From Oreohelix idahoensis (lineage: Eukaryota > Mollusca > Gastropoda > Stylommatophora > Oreohelicidae): 64,000 bases of DNA. Below, in pieces: positions 53,139-64,000 of this stretch. The notes beneath the pieces were generated by a model. That model saw only the letters and a list, made by a program, of their open reading frames with translations. It was not told where the DNA came from and ran no database searches. A program made the position numbers and the translations under genes. The DNA lies in contig JAMPIV010012273.1 of the NCBI GenBank assembly GCA_024509875.1, forward strand, positions 240,655-304,654. The letters run 5' to 3'. Numbering within the stretch: position 1 is the stretch's first letter; every line of letters begins with the position of its first letter.

Positions 53139-55504
53139 GTCACGGAATTGCCTCCCCTGCTTTGCAGTAGTGGTCCAACAGTGGCCAAAACTCATATGGG
53201 TCTTCAAAAGTGTCTACCTTCGCACAAGATTACTCTTGGCAGAGATGTAGATAGAATGATAATGATGCTACTATCAAGGCAGTATTCACAAGATATTTTC
53301 AGAAGTCAAGAACGATGCTGCTTAGGACCGAGCACTATTAACGTATTTCTGATCCGTCGCCTTTTGTGACGAAAGGGTTATGCAATGATTTATTTCAGCT
53401 CGTTCAAGCCCCCACCCTGATTTACACAGTGGAATTCTTCTTATTCTGGCATAGCTCTGTTTAGAGTTATTTAGTAAATTCACTGAGACAAACATGCAGT
53501 ACATTCAAAATGATTAAATCTACGTTAAAGTTGTATATTTACAGATAACAAATTCAATAATCACTTAGGTTTTAACAGGTTTAAAAAAAATGAATAATTA
53601 TTTATCAGAAAATTATCATCACTGTGTGATGTAATGGTAGTTTGTAAAGGAGGTCACTTGGCAGCTTTTATGTGCTACTTAGCTGTCAGTGACGGTTCTG
53701 CTCTTTCTGATGTTTTGGTTCTTGGTAGACTAGATCGCTGATCCCGCTCGTCACTGGTCAAGGTTATAGGGCGCTGCACGTTCGCAGAAATATCAGGAAG
53801 TGTCTACGAAGTTGGTCTCTCGTCTTTAAGCCCCGTCTGATGATGGTGTCTAGATTCGACTTCAAGCCACTTGTATCCTTGTTCCAGAGATAGTACCCTC
53901 AACTGGTACCACCAACTAGTATGGTAAAAGAATAGAAACAAAACACCCTCCTGAGTATTGCGTTTCCCTACACATAGTTATGTGTCCCCAACTTCATATT
54001 CCACCATCCCATCTACCTCAGAATTCACCCTCGATAAAAATTAAGCGTAATCCCTCGAGAGAAAACGTTCTGTACATTTAAATTGAATAGCTATATATTT
54101 ACTTTACATTCAAATAGATAGAATATATTTACATGTACATGTACACTGGTTGAAAAATGTTCACAATATAGATTGAATATGTTTACATAAACATTTACAC
54201 GGGTTTGAAACTGTAAATATTATAATTAGAATGTACATCATTTATTTCATAATTCCCTCCCTGCTCCATATGGAACTTGGGACTACCTATGCTTTTAGTT
54301 CTCTGTAAGAAACTCGCAATAAAGCAGTCACCAGCCCTTGCAGTGGTGGTTCATGAAATCATCATTCTTCTATATGCTGAGGTTGCCAGCCTCAAATGAC
54401 TTGGACATCCACTTGCAATTTTCACATATTAATATTCACATGGCAATATATACATATTAGTTCACATGCTTATGCCAATCTTGGCTCACATACTGTTTCC
54501 TCAGAGAAGTAGGTTAAGGCACTAGCAGATGTCTTTTACGCGTGTTCTTGGGGGTCGTTAATTTAACAGTAAGTTCCCACTTTGACTCTGTGATCCAGAT
54601 TCCTCAGATTCCGGTTTTCCTTGTTAAAATTGTAGAGTTTGTTTTTCCTGGGCTCTTAAGTCCTCAAAAATTTCTCAAACAATGGCCCGGTCCGATTTAT
54701 GAATCTTGTTTCTAGTCTTAACTCTGGCAGTCTGGTTGTCGTCTTGCCAAGCGATTTTCACAGCTTTCTAATCTTGCTAAAGTGTCAGATTATATGGCCC
54801 TTTTCCTTCCCCGCAGTTGTTTTTTACGATTTAGGAGTGGTCCAATCAGGAATTTGGTGGTTCCTCTATTTCGAACCCCCGCCAATCGTTTCAAAACTGC
54901 ATATTTAGGTGGGGTAATTCAAAATTATTCCGACATGGAAAATTATGTGCGTGATGCAAAAGGTCACGTCTCCCATATATGGAAGTGACAAGTCTGTACA
55001 CTCTTTCGACAATGTGTTTCAGATGTAACATCTTACTTTCCTCTAAAGGAATGTCTTTGAAACAGGTGGACAGGAAGTGATGATGTCATTCCTGTCTGTC
55101 CAAAATGTGTCGCACATACAAGTTATCTCTCCGTCTCTTGCGCAAGCAAAATTCGTCTCTTTACTATCTTGGCAAGTGCGATACGTTCGCTTAACCAAGG
55201 TCGCTGGGGCGATTTTAGTGATAATCTGTAGTCTGATGTCGACCACACCCGAGATTAACCAACATGATTGTCGGTTAATATTATCTCATCCGTTCCTTTC
55301 CCAGCAGGGAGGAACGGGTAACCAAACAGACATGACGGCTTATCACTGAGAGGAGTGTAAGAATGTTTGAAAATACAAAATATCTGCTACATAGCAGATA
55401 AAGAAAAGTGTGCCGATCACTGAAAAGCACGTAATTAGTCAGTACAACAACTGTCACAGAATACGGCCGTAGTGGACAAGAGAGCGACCCAAAATTATGT
55501 GACA
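53139..55504 (-). repeat. Family A long LTR-like repeat, longest copy (A2/A4)
   Basis: On the minus strand it starts TGTCACATAATTTTGGGTCG (55504) and ends ...GGCAATTCCGTGAC (53139). It covers all blocks of A1 and A3 plus 450 bp (53431-53884) missing from A3. No internal gag or pol sequence is linked to it, so it resembles a solo LTR of about 2.3 kb. Confidence 0.6.
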
Positions 55505-57160
55505 CCCGCTCTCCCCCCACATCCATCTCCCCTGTCTCGTTTTTCTGTCTGGCCTTAGTGGGATATTATTTGGCACATGTTAAATATGAAATAGAGAACA
55601 TTTAACGTGAGCAGTTAACAAATATTTTAACTTGTCTATGCTTGCGTTAAGTTTTAATACTTCCAGAGCTTCAGGGAGGAACCTATAGGTTACTTCTAGC
55701 GAGCCACCATTCACCTCCATGATTATAAACGGTCTAATATAGAATGCTTGTTGCTTCTATTCTGCATTTAATCTTCGATTTAATTGAAAATACTTGTATG
55801 CGGCCAGATGTAATAGCATACTAATCGCGTTCTTTATATGTATGTCATTGTGGAAGGGGGAGAGGGGAGTTAGAAGAAAGGAGTATGAATATGTAGTCTT
55901 GGATGTAGAGACGTGGTGATGATGGGCGCGTCAGTCTACCTGAATATCTCTCTCTCTCTCTCTCCCCCCCCCCCCCCCCCCCAACGATTTTCATTTTTCT
56001 CGGATAGGCCCGGCCCGTTTCTTTTGGGGGGGGGGGGGGGGGGGGCTGTGTGTGTCTGATGAGACAAAGAAAGAATAGGACTGACTGCTACCTCAGGCAT
56101 GTCGTAATAGGCAGCTAATATGAGGTTGTGCAAGAGGCTGGCAAGCTTATCATGTTAAACAAATTGACACAGAAAACACCACTACAGACGTATGTGAATG
56201 CTTGGTCAAGGTTTCCTGTAAGACAACCAGCTACAGTGGTGTCTGCATGCTCCATGAGGAGCGGAAAGGAAACTGATGATACAACCCTCTTTTAGCCGAC
56301 CTACCCCCGTCTATTCATTCATAATATGTTCTTCAGCTGGTCAGCATCACTTTCTCTCACTCTGACTGTCTCTGTCCATTAATGGTTCTGACATGCAACC
56401 TGTAACATGTCAGCAAAATGGGCACGCACCGACAGTGTTCATGGCCTTCATTTATTTATTACCGATTTTAACAATATTCCAGGCTGCGTGTTGAATTTTT
56501 GAAACGCGATGTTAGGTCAAGCGAGTTATGGGAAGCTGAAATTAACAACCCCCCCAGAAGTGAAGCTATTGTCACCAGTCTCCAGTTCGTGCTCACTCAC
56601 TACAACCAGTCGTCATTGCTTGTAATCATCTTAATTGCGTTAGCTGAGAGCTGCCATCAATGATTGGTTTATACGCCTAGTGGAGTGCGTTTGTTCATGA
56701 TACGCCTAGTGGAGTGCTTTTGTTCACGGAGGAAAGTAGCGTCACAGTGAGAACTTGTCGAGTTTGTTACTTCACGTCTATTGCTGACCTGCAACGTCTT
56801 CGTTTCCTAGTTGCGTGTGTTGAATATAATGTTATTTCTGTCAATAGTGTTTAGATGCACATTTTTGGTGAATATACTATCACCAGTAGGTCTGTCGCAC
56901 ACTTCTAGGACCACTGGAGAAGCCCAGGTCCTCGTCGTAAGGACTGTGCCATCTAACTTTAGATGATCTTGTGTTTCCAAAATGCCCTGTCTCCAGTGCT
57001 CTTTATCACTTCTTTCATAATGTCAGGGCTGTCCCAGTATCTTATCCCTGTCTCTTTTTTCCCTTCAATCTTTTCTGTTGTCGTGGTACATTACAGATTT
57101 CTTCATTCCCACCCCCACCCGCCACACCAAAAGGAAGGTAGGTTGCTTCCTTCAAATCAG
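55505..57160. other. No recognised gene; low-complexity runs
   Basis: Holds (CT)n plus a C run at 55944-55982, a G run at 56024-56045 and a family C copy at 56046-56160. The rest is unrecognised. GATACGCCTAGTGGAGTGC is duplicated at about 56670 and 56699. Confidence 0.5.
56046..56160 (-). repeat. Family C interspersed repeat, copy 3
   Basis: The complement contains TATTACGACATGCCTGAGGT, then AGCAGTCAGTCCTATTCTTT, as in copies at 13640 and 23878. Confidence 0.5.
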
Positions 57161-57383
57161 CGTCCGATTGGCAGAGTGGTTAGATCTCTGGTCTGTCGCG
57201 GCAAAGGTGCCGGGTTCGATTCACGGTATTGACACGCTTCAGTCTACCCAGCTATAAATGGGCACCTGACTTTGCGAGGAAGGGAACTGGTCACCCCACC
57301 TGTCGTTGCTGGACCTCGTATAGTGAAGTCTCTAACATTTCACTTCCCTACGGCCGTATCTGCTATGGGACTACTTTTACATT
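57161..57383 (+). mobile_element. tRNA-derived SINE, full-length copy
   Basis: CGTCCGATTGGCAGAGTGGT leads in. The A box is TGGCAGAGTGG (57169-57179) and the B box GGTTCGATTCA (57213-57223), spaced as in a tRNA gene. The body then runs CTACCCAGCTATAAATGGGC, AAGTCTCTAACATTTCACTT and CTATGGGACTAC. RNA polymerase III would transcribe it. It relies on a LINE for mobility. It is the best copy of the family in the window. Confidence 0.88.
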
Positions 57384-57512
57384 GATGTTTGTTTAACCTA
57401 CCTTCTAAATGTAAGTAGTAAACGTCTTTTGTGTTCTGGCTTTTTCAGGTTTCAGGAATTAGTATTACCTAATATAATTAGAAAGTCGTATATCGATTAT
57501 ACCATAGAATGC

Positions 57513-57556
57513 TCGCTCGCGCGCACATGCACGCACGCGCACACACACACACACAC
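57513..57556. repeat. (CG/CA)n alternating tract
   Basis: Alternating GCGC, GCAC and CACA steps over about 44 bp, adjacent to the LINE at 57575. Confidence 0.85.
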
Positions 57557-57918
57557 GTTTATATGACATACTATATTCTTCATGAAGGACAGCTTACACA
57601 ACCGTTTGAGATAAGAACTAGAATGCAGCAAGGATGCCTCTTGTTGCCATTTCTCTTCTTACTGGCTGTAGCTAGGGTAATGACAACCACGTGTCAGCCA
57701 AAGAAATGGAATTTAGCGGACTGACCAAACAACTTTATGATCTAGATTTTGTAGACAACTTTGCTCGTTTGTCTCATAACCGTAACCAGATGCACGACAG
57801 TGTGCAAATACTCAGTGAGAGGTCACCGTAAGTGAGCCAGAACATGAACAGGGGAAAAGACAGAGAATAAACGCAGCAAAAATTAACCAGATAGCACGCG
57901 AAGAAACACCCATACAAG

Positions 57919-58376
57919 ATATAGAATCATACACGTTATCTTGTCAGCGATATACGCAGAGATGATGTAGAATCATACACGTTATATTGTCAGCTATATA
58001 CGCAGAGATGATGTAGAATCATACACGTTATCTTGTCAGCGATATAGACATAGATGATGTAGAATCATACACGTTATCTTTTCAGCAATATACGCAGAGA
58101 TGATGTAGAATCATACACGTTATCTTGTCAGCAATATACGCAGAGATGATGTAGAATCATACACGTTATCTTGTCAGCGATATAGACACAGATGATGTAG
58201 AATCATACACGTTATCTTGTCAGCAATATACGCAGAGATGATGTAGAATCATACACGTTATCTTGTCAGCGATATAGACAGAGATGATATAGAATCATAC
58301 ATGTTATCTTGTCAGCAATATACGCAGAGATGATGTAGAATCATACACGTTATCTTGTCAGCGATATAGACAGAGT
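57919..58376. repeat. 46-bp minisatellite, 10 copies, inside LINE ORF
   Basis: The unit is GATGATGTAGAATCATACAC, then GTTATCTTGTCAGCAATATA and CGCAGA. It arose from the LINE codons for DIESYTYLGS. The period is not a multiple of three, so each copy shifts the frame. Confidence 0.95.
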
Positions 58377-58633
58377 TGAAGGCAAAATTATGTCAAAATA
58401 AGGAAACACAAGGCAAGAAGAGCTTTCAATGTATTGGGAAATATATGGGAATAAAAAGAAGCTAAGTCCAACACACAAGAATTAGAATCTTCAACTCAAA
58501 TATCAAATCAGTCAACAACAGTTTAGACCAAGGACAACAACAGCCAAGGAGTTGCAGGCTTTCATAAATGGGAGCTTGCGTATAAAAAAAAAAAAGGATT
58601 GAAATGGTACAACGAGGTCACCAAAGTGGAACT

Positions 58634-58813
58634 GATGACAAGAACCAGACAAGTGCCACTGGAACAAGAGATGACAAGAACCAGACAAGTGCCACTGGAA
58701 CAAGAGATGACAAGAACCAGACAAGTGCCACTGGAACAAGAGATGACAAGAACCAGACAAGTGCCACTGGAACAAGAGATGACAAGAACCAGACAAGTGC
58801 CACTGGAACAAGA
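58634..58813. repeat. 36-bp minisatellite, exactly 5 copies, inside LINE ORF
   Basis: The unit is GATGACAAGAACCAGACAAG, then TGCCACTGGAACAAGA, and the five copies are identical. It encodes a 12-residue repeat (MTRTRQVPLEQE), keeping the frame. The copy at 600-1672 has only one unit. Confidence 0.97.
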
Positions 58814-59050
58814 GATGAGTAGAAGTCGCTGGGGGGTGGATAGGACACACATTGAGGATACTTGTTGACAGCATCAACAGGCAGTCCTTGCTCTGGAATC
58901 CTCAGGGTAAGAGAAGCCGATGTAGTCAGAAAAACACACGGAGAAGAGAGCTGGAGACATAAATGAAAGTGAAGAGGACGACGTGGCAGGACCTTGAGGT
59001 GATGACTTGGCATGTATTTGTTCAAAGGCTATGCTGCATGAGGAACGCAA

Positions 59051-59306
59051 GGTTAATGCATATGAACATGTCTTCTAGTCCCTGTTGTCGCTTCTTGAGG
59101 ATCGTAATTCTCGCCTTTTTCATAATTGCGGCCCTCTCCCTCTTATTTTCCAGTGAGAACGCTTGGTTACTTAACATTCTGTTTGTGTACTGTGTGTATA
59201 ATCCTGAAAATATTGCTTATAAAATATATAAGCTTTACTGTGTGAATAGTCAGTTTGAATCTGTGCGTTCAATCATACACCAGACCATGCTGTCTTTCAT
59301 ATTTGA
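59051..59306. other. No recognised feature
   Basis: Short AT-rich spacer. The open frames here have no domain. Confidence 0.4.
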
Positions 59307-59386
59307 ACATGCGCCCTAATATAACTGCCGCACCGTATGTCTTGGTTGAACAACGCGTGCCTCGCCAAAACGAGGCAAAACTATTA
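59307..59386 (+). repeat. Family E repeat, copy 2
   Basis: CGCCCTAATATAACTGCCGC, then GGTTGAAC and the hairpin TGCCTCGCCAAAACGAGGCA. It directly abuts the mariner insertion. Confidence 0.65.
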
Positions 59387-59388
59387 TA

Positions 59389-60326
59389 CAAGGGGCTTTA
59401 CATAAGTCTTGGGTTTGACCATGAAGGACATGTCACAAAGAGCTGAAATTTTGTATAGTGTTTATTCCTTTTTAATATAGCCACCATCTGAATTGACACA
59501 CTTCTGCCATCTCTGCTTGACCTTGAAAAGACCTTGGGAGTAAAACACCCTATTTTTCATACTAAACCAGTCATCACATGCCAATATAACTTCTTCATCG
59601 CTGTCAAAATGATTTCCTTTTAGCTGTTTTTTTTAAGATTTGGGAATAGAAAAAAGTCTGATGGAGCCAAATCTGGTGAATATGGTGGGTGTGGAAGAAT
59701 TTCAATATTCAAATCGTGCTTTATGAGAGGGCGCGTTGTCTTGCAGCAAAGGAAGATTTTGAGTGCGCTTTATCCCTCGTTTCCTGGTCACAACTTTCCT
59801 GTTGTATAAAATTCTATAAACTGTTCTTTCATTCAGTTTTACTCTACTAACAATCTCCACAATTCTCATTTTTCGATCCTGGTCAATGATTTTCTTCACT
59901 CTTGTTGCATTTTCATCGTTGCACTCTGAGGCTGGTCTACCAGATCTTGACAGATCAGCAACATTTGAGCGGCCGCACTTAATCTGTTGACACCAGTTTT
60001 TTTTACCGAAGTATATGAAGGACAAGAATCACGAAACACTGGTTCCATCTACCTGTGTATTTCTGTAGGTGTTTTTCCCTGAAACATCAGAAATTTTATC
60101 ACAGCTCTGGCCTCCTTCTTTTCCATTGTTTTGTCAAATCTTTGGAGCAGCAGATCCGGTCAATAGGGTACATTGCGCCGTGCACCGTAGCGGGAAAACC
60201 CATTGAAGAAACAAACGCGTACTTCACACATTCAGTGCAAATATGATGAACTTTAAATGTGCCAAGTTTCATCTTCCTCCTGTGACTCCTTCATGGTCAG
60301 GCCCAAGACTTATGTCAAGCCCCTTG
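59389..60326 (-). mobile_element. Mariner-like element, copy 2 (938 bp, deleted)
   Basis: TA-flanked (59387 and 60327). The TIRs start CAAGGGGCTTTACATAAGTC and the other end is complementary. It is the same family as 22426-23342. It retains the helix-turn-helix region but lacks the segment with the first catalytic Asp. Confidence 0.95.
59702..60025 (-). pseudogene. Mariner transposase, DNA-binding part retained
   Basis: A 107-codon frame with CGRSNVADLSRSGRPASECN, then TRVKKIIDQDRKMRIVEIVS and NERTVYRILYN, the second helix-turn-helix of a mariner transposase. After residue 90 it jumps straight to LLQDNAPSHKAR, the second catalytic Asp, so about 100 residues including the first Asp are missing. 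The frame is then lost, although YSPDLAPSD-like sequence follows. The N-terminal KKEARAVIKFL piece lies at 60140-60080 in another frame. Confidence 0.9.
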
Positions 60327-60483
60327 TATTTAAAAAAAAACACCAGTTCGTCACACTGTGTCTAGCATGTATTTAAATCTATCTTTGTCTTGTAAAATCA
60401 TTGTAAAGTTCTGTTTGACGAATCTGCTACATAGACTGACAAGTCTCTTCCTATTTGTAAATTGTTATGTCCACACTTGTATC

Positions 60484-60705
60484 CACTGGATATAAAGGTA
60501 GTCCCATAGCAGATACTGACGTAGGGGAGTGAAGTGTTAGAGACTTCACTATGCTAGGCCCAGCATAGTGAGGTGGTTTGACCAGTTCCCTTCCTCGCTA
60601 TCTTTTCCTTCCCTGACTCAACTGCAAAGTCAGGTACCCAATTACAGCTGTGTAGACAGAAGCGTGTCGATACCGTGAATTGAACTCGGCACCTTTGCTA
60701 ACTGT
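60484..60705 (-). mobile_element. tRNA-derived SINE, head-truncated
   Basis: The minus strand shows the B box AGTTCAATTCACGG, the body and the tail AAGTCTCTAACACTTCACTC, then CCCTACGTCAG. The A box is missing. Same family as 57161-57383. Confidence 0.82.
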
Positions 60706-60829
60706 AGCATCTAATAAAACGGGGCTAAGAATCATTGTAATACTCGTACATAAAACAAATGTTGAAACAGTGAACTAATAATTGCCATTTGACAAATATG
60801 TTATTTTTTCCATTTTTTTAATACTCCGA

Positions 60830-61025
60830 ATCCAAATAAAAGAAAGATGAGATCTAAAATGACCAATGAATTGACAATTACAGGAGACAACAAAACATTG
60901 CTAACCATCTATTATCTAATACAATGACAGTTAATTCTTGTTACTCTTATGTTTGTTTCGTTTATATTAGTTAGATAGGAGTGAACAAATATGAATTTAA
61001 AAATAGGAAGTAACTTTTCAGTGAC
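60830..61025 (+). mobile_element. DNA transposon right end (partner of 36306-39850)
   Basis: Shares ATCTAAAATGACCAATGAAT, ACAATGACAGTTAATTCTTG and the terminus AAGTAACTTTTCAGTGACCC with the copy interrupted by the LINE. Only the right half is found. Confidence 0.6.
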
Positions 61026-62822
61026 CCTGTATCTGTGTGAATTCACATGACTATACCACGTAAACGTACTTTGAGGAGCAGACCTGTAGTCAGTTGTTTG
61101 ACAGTTCTTTTCAACATATCCAACTCCTTAGTGCAGCTGAACCCACCGCCACTTTGTCACCTGCACATCTGAAACACTTGTGATGTGTGGGGAAACCTAT
61201 GCAGGGTGGGGTCATGTGGTAGAACGTGAGTTTGACTTATGCGTCGTTTCCCTTCTTCTGTAGAAACCACACTTGCACAAATACATACTACATGGGATAC
61301 GCATGTTGAAAAGAGCCGCACGCTACAGTTGTGAAATGACACTTTGACTACGCACGTTGTCTCCAGTGTGATTTCTTTGTGATTTCTTGAGCTGCAAGGA
61401 CTAGAAGACAACGAGAATTCTCATGAGATTTGTGCATGTCTCGGCGCTGCATTCGTACAAATACTGAATAGAACAGGGGGCCAGGTAGCAAATAATGACG
61501 CTAGATAAAACTCGTTTTACATGTCTGCACATCAACAGGTTTCGCGTATGTAATTTTCCCAAGATAATCTAGGTCAGCAAAGATTACATACACACTTTTT
61601 TTTCTCACAATCTCGCCTCGATCAGTGTGTTGATTACCCGTCCCCTCTTTTCTCCATGTTTGTGTGATGGAATAAGAATTAATTCAGTGGCGTATCCTGG
61701 TAATGCGAGCTAGGCGTGCTGCTACTTAAAATGAATATGTACGCCTACTATTTAACTTCTTCCCCTCTTAATTTAAAAACCAACTATATTCAATTACGCA
61801 ACGATAGTTATTAGGGGTATATGTCAATTATCTCCGAAATACTAATTAACTTACAACTTGAAACTCACTGTCACTGTAATAATCTGCATTCCCGGCAACT
61901 AACAAAAATTAATCACAAAAAACACTGGACGGACACAGCCGATTTTTACAACTCGAGAGCTGCAAGACCACCGCACGCATGTTCGTATTGTATTGACGTA
62001 TCTGGCCATGACCCCGATCCACACAAACCAGTCTTCAAACGTAAATCCGAAAGGTGCAGAACGCATAGTGACGGAATTACCCGAGAAACTTCGGGCGATT
62101 GCTACCAACCAAAAAAAAAAACTGCACTATAAAACGCGTCTGGGAAACTGAAACTAGATATACTCGTAGATTCTATGCGGGAAAATCCGTTATCCTGATG
62201 CGTGCGGTCGTGTGTGAAATGCCAGTCACTTGTTTTAATAGTGTACGCGTCTTTCAATCAGGGCAGACACGCCGGGCAACAAGAAAAAAAAAATGTCTTT
62301 TTAAACCTGTCAAGAGGTTCGTCTGTTGCCGCCCGTGACTGTTTGACTTGCAAATGTGATTTCCCAGGTCTACCTTTCTGTCCCATTTATTTGCCAGTGA
62401 TCGGTGGCATACATGCGAAGACAGATTCTGAGCTTGAACTTATTGATGTGTAGTTTGTTGAAAATATGCTTGAGGATTATTTCTTTTGGCGACATTCAAA
62501 AGGACTCGGCTGTATGCTGCAGCGAACGGTGTCAGTAGACGCGTACTGTAAAGCGTTTAAATGTTAATGGTAACATTTGCTTTCAGCTGTGTATATGTGT
62601 TAAGTTTAAACCCTCGCCAGCTGTGGTTTCAGTTCACCGCTCATGGGTTTTATGGCCGTGTCTTATGAGTTGTAGTAAATAGTTGTTGAAAAAGCACCTG
62701 ATGGTAGACATTAACACTGCAAGTGGTACGTTATATGATAAATACTGTGTATGCATTTAGTTTCAGGGCAAGAGGGCACGTGTAGTTAGTATATTACGAG
62801 TGTGATTGTACTTAGTAGCTTT
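61026..62822. other. No recognised gene (1.8 kb)
   Basis: Several open frames of 60-100 codons on both strands, none with a recognisable domain. Confidence 0.4.
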
Positions 62823-62905
62823 TAAAAAAGTTGCTTCGGTTTGGCGAGGCGCGCATCGTTCAACCTCGACATAATGTCCGACGGTTATACTGGGGCGCAC
62901 GTCCA
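62823..62905 (-). repeat. Family E repeat, copy 3
   Basis: The complement reads GTGCGCCCCAGTATAACCGT, then GAGGTTGAACGATGCGCGCC and TCGCCAAACCGAAGC. The hairpin is partly decayed. Confidence 0.6.
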
Positions 62906-63477
62906 GATTTTTAAACGAGCTTGTTATGATTTACAGTAGTCACGTTGTCGAATTTTGGAGGCAGATTTGAAAATTAACACGGAAGTTATTGGCAATGGGG
63001 GAAAGGAGGAGGAGGAGAGAGTCGAAAATGACCAGAGCAATCGTATAGCTAGGAGCCCATTGGTGGAGATTTTTCATCCTGAGGAAGGGAACTGGTCACC
63101 AGTGTTGTCACAGCTGGGTATTTTTTTATTTTTAAACTAGGGGGATTTGGGTTTTTTGGCTTCTGTCTGGGATTATCTGGGTTATTTTTTCCCCCTCAAA
63201 TCTGCAGTAATCCTGGGTATTTCTGACAATTGGACATTTACAATGTATGTATATTCTGTTTGCATCTGGGATTATATTATAATTAAAATGTAAACAATTA
63301 TGTGCTATATATTTTTTATACACTTAAATTTAATTTCTTGTTTTAACCAACCAATTGACGTTGTTTTTTGACTTGTTTTACATCAGCTAATCTATTCCTG
63401 TTATTCTGTTTATGGCTGGTCTATCAACAATAACTCAGTCATTTTTGCGATGTGTTTTAAAGTATTTCTTTTTAAAT
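62906..63477. other. No recognised gene
   Basis: GAGGAAGGGAACTGGTCACC at 63082-63101 matches the SINE body, but the rest of the SINE is absent. Confidence 0.4.
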
Positions 63478-63835
63478 TTCAGGTCCTTCCTTTTCCTTTC
63501 CCCTTTATCTTTCTTCTTTCTCTTTTCTTTTCCTTACTTTCTCTTTCTTTACTTCTCTTTTTCCCTCCTTTCTTTTTTTTCTTTCTCTCTTCCTTCTCCT
63601 TTCTTTTTCCTTTTTCTTTTTTCCCTTGCCTCTCTTTTTTCTCTTTCTTCCTCCTTCCTTCTCTTCTTTACCCCCCTTTCTTCTCTCTTTTTATCTACTT
63701 TCCCTACTTTTTTTCTCTTCCTTCACTCCATTTCCTTCCTCTTCTATCTTCTCCTTACTTTCTTCCTTCTTTTCTTTTCCTTTCCTTTATCTTTCATTCA
63801 CTCTTTTATTTCTTCTCTTTCACTCTACTCATCAT
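63478..63835. repeat. Polypyrimidine (C/T) tract, about 360 bp
   Basis: Almost pure C and T on the plus strand with only scattered A. The Phe/Leu/Ser-rich open frames here are composition artefacts. A C run closes the window. Confidence 0.93.
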
Positions 63836-64000
63836 AATAATCCTTATTCTTCTTCTTATTCTCTTATACTCTCCTCTGTAACTTTCCTACATTAACCTCA
63901 CCCACTAACCACTATCCAACCCCTTCAACAACATTCCTCTTACTTACATCATTACAACAATTCACCACACTATTACATTCCCCTCCTCCCCCCCCCCAAA

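Larger units (their letters stand above)
57575..59050 (+). mobile_element. RTE-like LINE family alpha with two internal minisatellites
   Basis: Same family as 600-1672. It begins inside the RT with HEGQLTQPFEIRTRMQQGCL and LLPFLFLLAVARVM. The catalytic box reads FVDN instead of FADD. It is interrupted by a 46-bp tandem array (57919-58376), then continues to a 36-bp tandem array (58634-58813). It ends KRTTWQDLEVMTWHVFVQRL near 59034. It is 5'-truncated and non-functional. Confidence 0.85.

Noticed and set aside
57161..57240. Genuine tRNA gene
   Set aside because: It has A and B boxes, but the sequence continues into a SINE body shared by other copies and the cloverleaf is not convincing.
57919..58376. 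CRISPR-like array of regularly spaced repeats
   Set aside because: The units are contiguous with no unique spacers, derive from a LINE ORF, and lie in a eukaryotic context. It is a minisatellite.
58512..58877. Repetitive 121- and 96-codon minus-strand frames
   Set aside because: They are antisense shadows of the 36-bp minisatellite inside a LINE.
63412..63895. Phe/Leu/Ser-rich frames of up to 143 codons
   Set aside because: They arise from the polypyrimidine tract and are open in overlapping frames.

Overview
This 64 kb window looks like gene-poor, repeat-dominated DNA from an invertebrate animal. I found no convincing host protein-coding gene, rRNA gene or free-standing tRNA gene. Almost everything recognisable is a transposable element or tandem repeat. 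The mixture comprises Gmr1-type Ty3/Gypsy elements, RTE-like and RNase H-bearing LINEs, tRNA-derived SINEs, and mariner, Tc1 and hAT-like DNA transposons. It would suit a mollusc or another marine invertebrate, but that assignment is an inference from repeat content and is not proven.

Two large LTR retrotransposons dominate. Element 1 (1809-10716, minus strand) has LTRs of about 2.35 kb, a polypurine tract and a proline-tRNA primer-binding site. Its gag is intact, its integrase is broken with no visible catalytic core, and its RT-RNase H ORF is intact. Element 2 (23951-35108, plus strand) is complete, with TG...CA LTRs and the 5-bp target duplication ATGGG. It has gag, a DSG aspartic protease and one 936-codon ORF holding integrase, RT and RNase H. 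In both, the integrase GPY/F module lies upstream of RT, the reverse of the usual Gypsy order. Both Gag proteins have a capsid region resembling the SCAN domain. These are hallmarks of the Gmr1 lineage.

Layout. 0.6-1.8 kb: an RTE-like LINE grading into a 30-bp minisatellite, which Element 1 interrupts. 10.7-15.3 kb: the rest of that minisatellite, a very long C-rich run, a SINE carrying a nested insertion, a hAT-like MITE, a perfect 69-bp-arm palindrome and a deleted Tc1-like element. 15-22 kb: mostly unrecognised sequence with two LINE tails. 22.4-23.3 kb: a deleted mariner. 24-35 kb: Element 2. 36.3-40.5 kb: a non-autonomous DNA transposon containing two LINE insertions. 40.7-42.7 kb: another LINE. 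44-55.5 kb: copies of an unclassified long-LTR-like family, a LINE fragment between 290-bp direct repeats, a minisatellite and an RNase H LINE fragment. 57-60.7 kb: SINEs, an RTE-like LINE with two internal minisatellites and a second mariner. The window ends in a long polypyrimidine tract.

The elements form a readable nesting history, supported by exact target-site duplications around several of them. Most copies are dead. The best preserved are Element 2, interrupted by four single-base frame changes, and the RT-RNase H ORF of Element 1.
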